NCBI GenBank assembly: GCA_041678005.1
Contig: JBAYOW010000016.1
Location: forward strand, 1-43,779
DNA length: 43,779 nucleotides
Direction: 5' to 3'
Origin: Sulfurivermis sp041678005
GTDB lineage: Bacteria; Pseudomonadota; Gammaproteobacteria; Thiohalomonadales; Thiohalomonadaceae
Shown here one piece after another: positions 41,317-43,779 of this stretch. Positions within the stretch are counted from its first letter, which is position 1. The number at the start of each line of letters is the position of its first letter. A model generated the notes under the pieces. It saw nothing but the letters and a program-made list of their open reading frames with translations. It did not search any database and was not told the origin of the DNA. A program made the translations under genes and the position numbers.

Positions 41317-42456
41317 ATGCAACTTTCCAGTGAAGACACACTGCGTTTGAATGTGCTTATCGCCAACTCAGAGGCGATTCGTATTGATGAAAACAATATG
41401 ACCGTGTATGGCCTGAAAGGTGAGAGCGAGATGAAAGTAGCGCTCAATCCAAATGGGCGCAGTGATAAATATTTGCAATTAGTGCGTGAACTGTTATCGG
41501 GACAAATATTAGGCTCGCCAGGAGGCTACCCGGTTTTTCTGCGTCGATGGACACGTATGGGACAGATCAATCATGACGATCTCGACAAGCTCTTGATGAT
41601 CGGTGAGCCAGAGGCGGTAGTGGCGGTGACGTGTTCGCGTCAACTTACCAATGAGTTGGCACGCCTTGCCTGGTGGGTTGCCCCTTATGCGGAGAATGCC
41701 CGCGCTATGTTGACTAATCCTGCAGTGATTGACGGCAGCATGGGGCCTGTCCTGGCTGAGTTTTTGCTTGATTATTTGCCCTTCGAGACCGAGCAGCGGG
41801 AGATGTTGGACACTGTTCGCCTGGCTTTGCAACCTGGTTTAATAAGTGCTGAGAGACGCAAAAAATTATGGGATGCTGGCCGTAATCGCAAGGCCTATCG
41901 CATCGGTTTTCTAGCCAGTGAACCGGATGATTTGCCTGATAAAATACCGGCACGCGCTGATCTGATAAGCCATCAATCTGCTCTTGTGCCATTGGCCAGT
42001 CACAACCCTCAGGCCGCCTTGTTGCTGAAATTACTGGATAGTGCAGGGCAGACATTTCTGGAGGTCGCTGCCGATGTGTTGCAGCGACCTGTCGATCAGG
42101 ATGTGACGGTGGCTGCCATCAACGCGATTGGCCAGTATTTTGCCAGTGTGCGGCCTGATACACCGAGCCCGCAGGAAATTGCGGCCATTGATGAATCTGT
42201 CGCAGGCTTGTGTGCTGCAAGTGATGGTGACTTGTGTGCGCTGTTGCAGGCAGCACCTTCATTAGTTGCTGAAATTCAGGCGATGATTTTTCTGGCACAT
42301 ATCGACGAGGCAGTACTGACCCCCATCTTTGCGCACACGGACGCCATCGGCAGTGTTATGCGTAAAAAACTTGAACCAGTGGTGCAACCTGTCTTGCAGA
42401 AATTTGCCGTGTTGCGTGGACAACAGCAAAGCAGTATGGGTGTGAATCTTGTCTGA
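41317..42456 (+). CDS. DsrS-like protein, function unknown
   Basis: A 379-residue, mostly helical soluble protein. The opening SSEDTLRLNVLIANSEAIRI, and GSPGGYPVFLRRWTRMGQ at about 67-84, GEPEAVVAV and GPVLAEFLLDYLPFETE at about 145-161, resemble from memory the DsrS protein at the end of purple-sulfur-bacterial dsr clusters, annotated 'sulfur reduction protein DsrS'. I cannot confirm this without a search. The rest of a dsr cluster is not here. It follows the VWA gene by 17 bases and overlaps hemH by eight, so it belongs to one operon with both. Start ATG 41317. Confidence 0.6.
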   Translation: MQLSSEDTLRLNVLIANSEAIRIDENNMTVYGLKGESEMKVALNPNGRSDKYLQLVRELLSGQILGSPGGYPVFLRRWTRMGQINHDDLDKLLMIGEPEAVVAVTCSRQLTNELARLAWWVAPYAENARAMLTNPAVIDGSMGPVLAEFLLDYLPFETEQREMLDTVRLALQPGLISAERRKKLWDAGRNRKAYRIGFLASEPDDLPDKIPARADLISHQSALVPLASHNPQAALLLKLLDSAGQTFLEVAADVLQRPVDQDVTVAAINAIGQYFASVRPDTPSPQEIAAIDESVAGLCAASDGDLCALLQAAPSLVAEIQAMIFLAHIDEAVLTPIFAHTDAIGSVMRKKLEPVVQPVLQKFAVLRGQQQSSMGVNLV

Positions 42457-43450
42457 TACATTGCCAAAAACAGGTGTCCTGCTAGCAAATCTGGGCACCC
42501 CGGACGCCCCAACTGCTGCTGCATTGCGCCGTTATCTGGCAGAGTTTCTTTGGGATCGCCGCGTGGTGGATGTCTCCCGGCCGCTGTGGTGGCTGATCCT
42601 GCACGGCATTATTCTGCGCATACGACCGGCTCGATCCGCTGCACTCTATCGCAAAATCTGGACGGCAGAAGGCTCGCCCTTGCTGTTTATCTCCCGCCAT
42701 CAACAAACACTTTTGCAAGCAGAACTGGATGCACATTGGCCTGGGCAAACACATGTAAGCCTGGGTATGCGTTATGGCAATCCATCCATTGCGGCTGCCT
42801 TGGATGAATTGCGCACAGCTGGTGTGCAAAAAACCCTGCTTCTGCCGCTGTATCCGCAAAACTCCTGCTCGACCACGGCCTCTACCTTTGATGCTGTGGC
42901 ACAAGCCTTGTCTAAGCGGCGTGATGTGCCTGCTTTACAGTTTGTCGCGGATTATCATGATGATGCGGGCTACATTGAAGCATTGGCTGCTTCAGTACGG
43001 GAAGCTCGTCAGGATAATTATCAGACAGAGAAACTGATTTTTTCTTTTCACGGCACGCCAGAGCGTTATCGTGCTGAAGGCGATCCTTATTATCAGCAAT
43101 GTTTAAGGACAGCAGAGTTGACCGCGAAATCTCTTGGCTTATCGGCAGATGAGTGGCGGGTGAGTTTTCAGTCACGCTTTGGTCGTGAGCCTTGGTTGCA
43201 GCCTTACACCGATGAAATACTGCAAGCTTTACCTGCCAGGGGCATCCAGCATGTGCAGGTGATTTGCCCTGGCTTTGCCGCTGACTGCCTGGAAACACTA
43301 GAAGAAATTGAGGATGAAAATCGGCAGTTATTTATGCGCTCAGGCGGGCTGTCGTTTCAATACATCCGCGCACTCAACACACGTCCAGATCATATTGCAG
43401 CGCTTGCTGGTATTGTTGCACGCAAGCTGTGTCTCACAGGGCAATCGTAG
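42449..43450 (+). CDS. hemH: Ferrochelatase
   Basis: A 333-residue enzyme that inserts Fe(II) into protoporphyrin IX, the last step of haem synthesis. It begins at TTG 42449, inside the end of the DsrS-like gene, giving SDTLPKTGVLLANLGTPDAP. The catalytic His is in FSFHGTPERYRAEGDPYYQQ at about residues 192-211, and the metal/porphyrin site residues follow in SFQSRFGREPWLQPY and CPGFAADCLETLEEI. The last is the usual Glu-rich region. It fits the high haem demand set by the multihaem cytochromes upstream. Translation is probably coupled to the previous gene. Confidence 0.96.
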   Translation: MSDTLPKTGVLLANLGTPDAPTAAALRRYLAEFLWDRRVVDVSRPLWWLILHGIILRIRPARSAALYRKIWTAEGSPLLFISRHQQTLLQAELDAHWPGQTHVSLGMRYGNPSIAAALDELRTAGVQKTLLLPLYPQNSCSTTASTFDAVAQALSKRRDVPALQFVADYHDDAGYIEALAASVREARQDNYQTEKLIFSFHGTPERYRAEGDPYYQQCLRTAELTAKSLGLSADEWRVSFQSRFGREPWLQPYTDEILQALPARGIQHVQVICPGFAADCLETLEEIEDENRQLFMRSGGLSFQYIRALNTRPDHIAALAGIVARKLCLTGQS

Positions 43451-43638
43451 CGTGTAGATTGTGCATTAGATATAGGTGCTGGGTAGTTCAAGGCGTATTG
43501 CTAAAGGTCTTACATAGTTTTTAATGCTGTATTATCAATAAAATCAAGAGATTATCTATGTTTTAGGGAGGGCTGAAGAAGAGCCCGAATCACGTGTCCG
43601 GGATTTTCATTCTGTGGGTCAGCGCTAAAAATCGTGCG

Positions 43639-43764
43639 CTATTTCCTCGCAAAACGCGGCTCTGCCCGTGCGGCTATTTGGTCCATCATGGCGTATCCAC
43701 CTGTGTAATACAGGGAGTCGGAATAGCCATTAAGGAAACGCTGAACAACTAACCCTTCATCGCT
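43639..43764 (-). pseudogene. Unidentified C-terminal gene fragment
   Basis: A minus-strand frame ending at TAG 43639-43641 reads RFLNGYSDSLYYTGGYAMMD QIAARAEPRFARK. It looks like genuine protein but a TGA closes it upstream near 43764. I recognise no family, and the start is not present. The rest of 43451-43779 shows no gene; GGGCT/AGCCC forms a small hairpin at about 43567-43583. Confidence 0.35.
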
Positions 43765-43779
43765 TCAAATCCCAAAAAA

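Noticed and set aside
43731..43760. Possible IS terminal repeat (GGAAACGCTGAACAAC) at the right edge
   Set aside because: It resembles some IS ends, but no mate, target duplication or transposase is visible within the window.

Overview
The window looks like a chromosomal segment of a gammaproteobacterium. The evidence is the block thrS-infC-rpmI-rplT-pheS-pheT-ihfA-merR-tRNA-Pro in its usual proteobacterial order, together with htpG, hslR, hemH and proteobacterial chemoreceptors. The species cannot be named from sequence alone. A porin-cytochrome conduit of the Mto/Pio type, a PPDK, and a DsrS-like protein next to hemH suggest a lithotroph, possibly an iron- or sulfur-oxidiser related to the purple-sulfur/Thio- lineages; this is inference.

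Layout. 1-900: 5' part of a GNAT acetyltransferase, a broken glycerophosphodiesterase tail and one copy of a dispersed repeat. 898-6690 (minus): czcC-czcB-czcA-DUF3240 heavy-metal efflux operon. 6691-9450: an accessory, decaying stretch with a GIY-YIG nuclease pseudogene, a GNAT gene, a frameshifted DUF6624-like gene, an IS3 transposase remnant and short palindromic repeats. 9449-14849 (plus): an AraC-type regulator, then mtoD-cymA-mtoA-mtoB, encoding a monohaem periplasmic cytochrome, a tetrahaem NapC/NirT membrane cytochrome, a decahaem MtrA/DmsE-type cytochrome and an outer-membrane MtrB/PioB barrel. 14947-17414 (minus, convergent): an aer-norE-norF operon joining an Aer-like redox/oxygen taxis receptor to two haem-copper-oxidase-like membrane proteins. 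17624-18700: a frameshifted DUF488 gene and a repeat-rich spacer. 18702-26185: the translation block and tRNA-Pro(GGG). 26614-31195: a KamA-type radical SAM protein and ppdK with an internal amber codon. 31441-35087: divergent pgm and htpG, the latter with a clear sigma-32 promoter. 35088-37222: repeats and a second chemoreceptor. 37562-43450: a small zinc-ribbon-like protein, hslR, a thioredoxin, a MoxR-type ATPase, a metallopeptidase/VWA protein, a DsrS-like protein and hemH.

The standout system is the Mto conduit. MtoA inside the MtoB barrel would carry electrons from extracellular Fe(II) (or a solid electron source) across the outer membrane, MtoD would shuttle them through the periplasm, and CymA would connect to the quinone pool. 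HemH and haem supply fit such a cytochrome-rich cell. The CymA homologue has a CX3CH first haem site, and MtoD has a His where class I cytochromes carry the distal Met.

Several genes are interrupted (ppdK amber, DUF488 and DUF6624 frameshifts, GIY-YIG with two stops), so either the genome is shedding genes or the assembly carries errors. At least four kinds of short dispersed repeat lie in the spacers.
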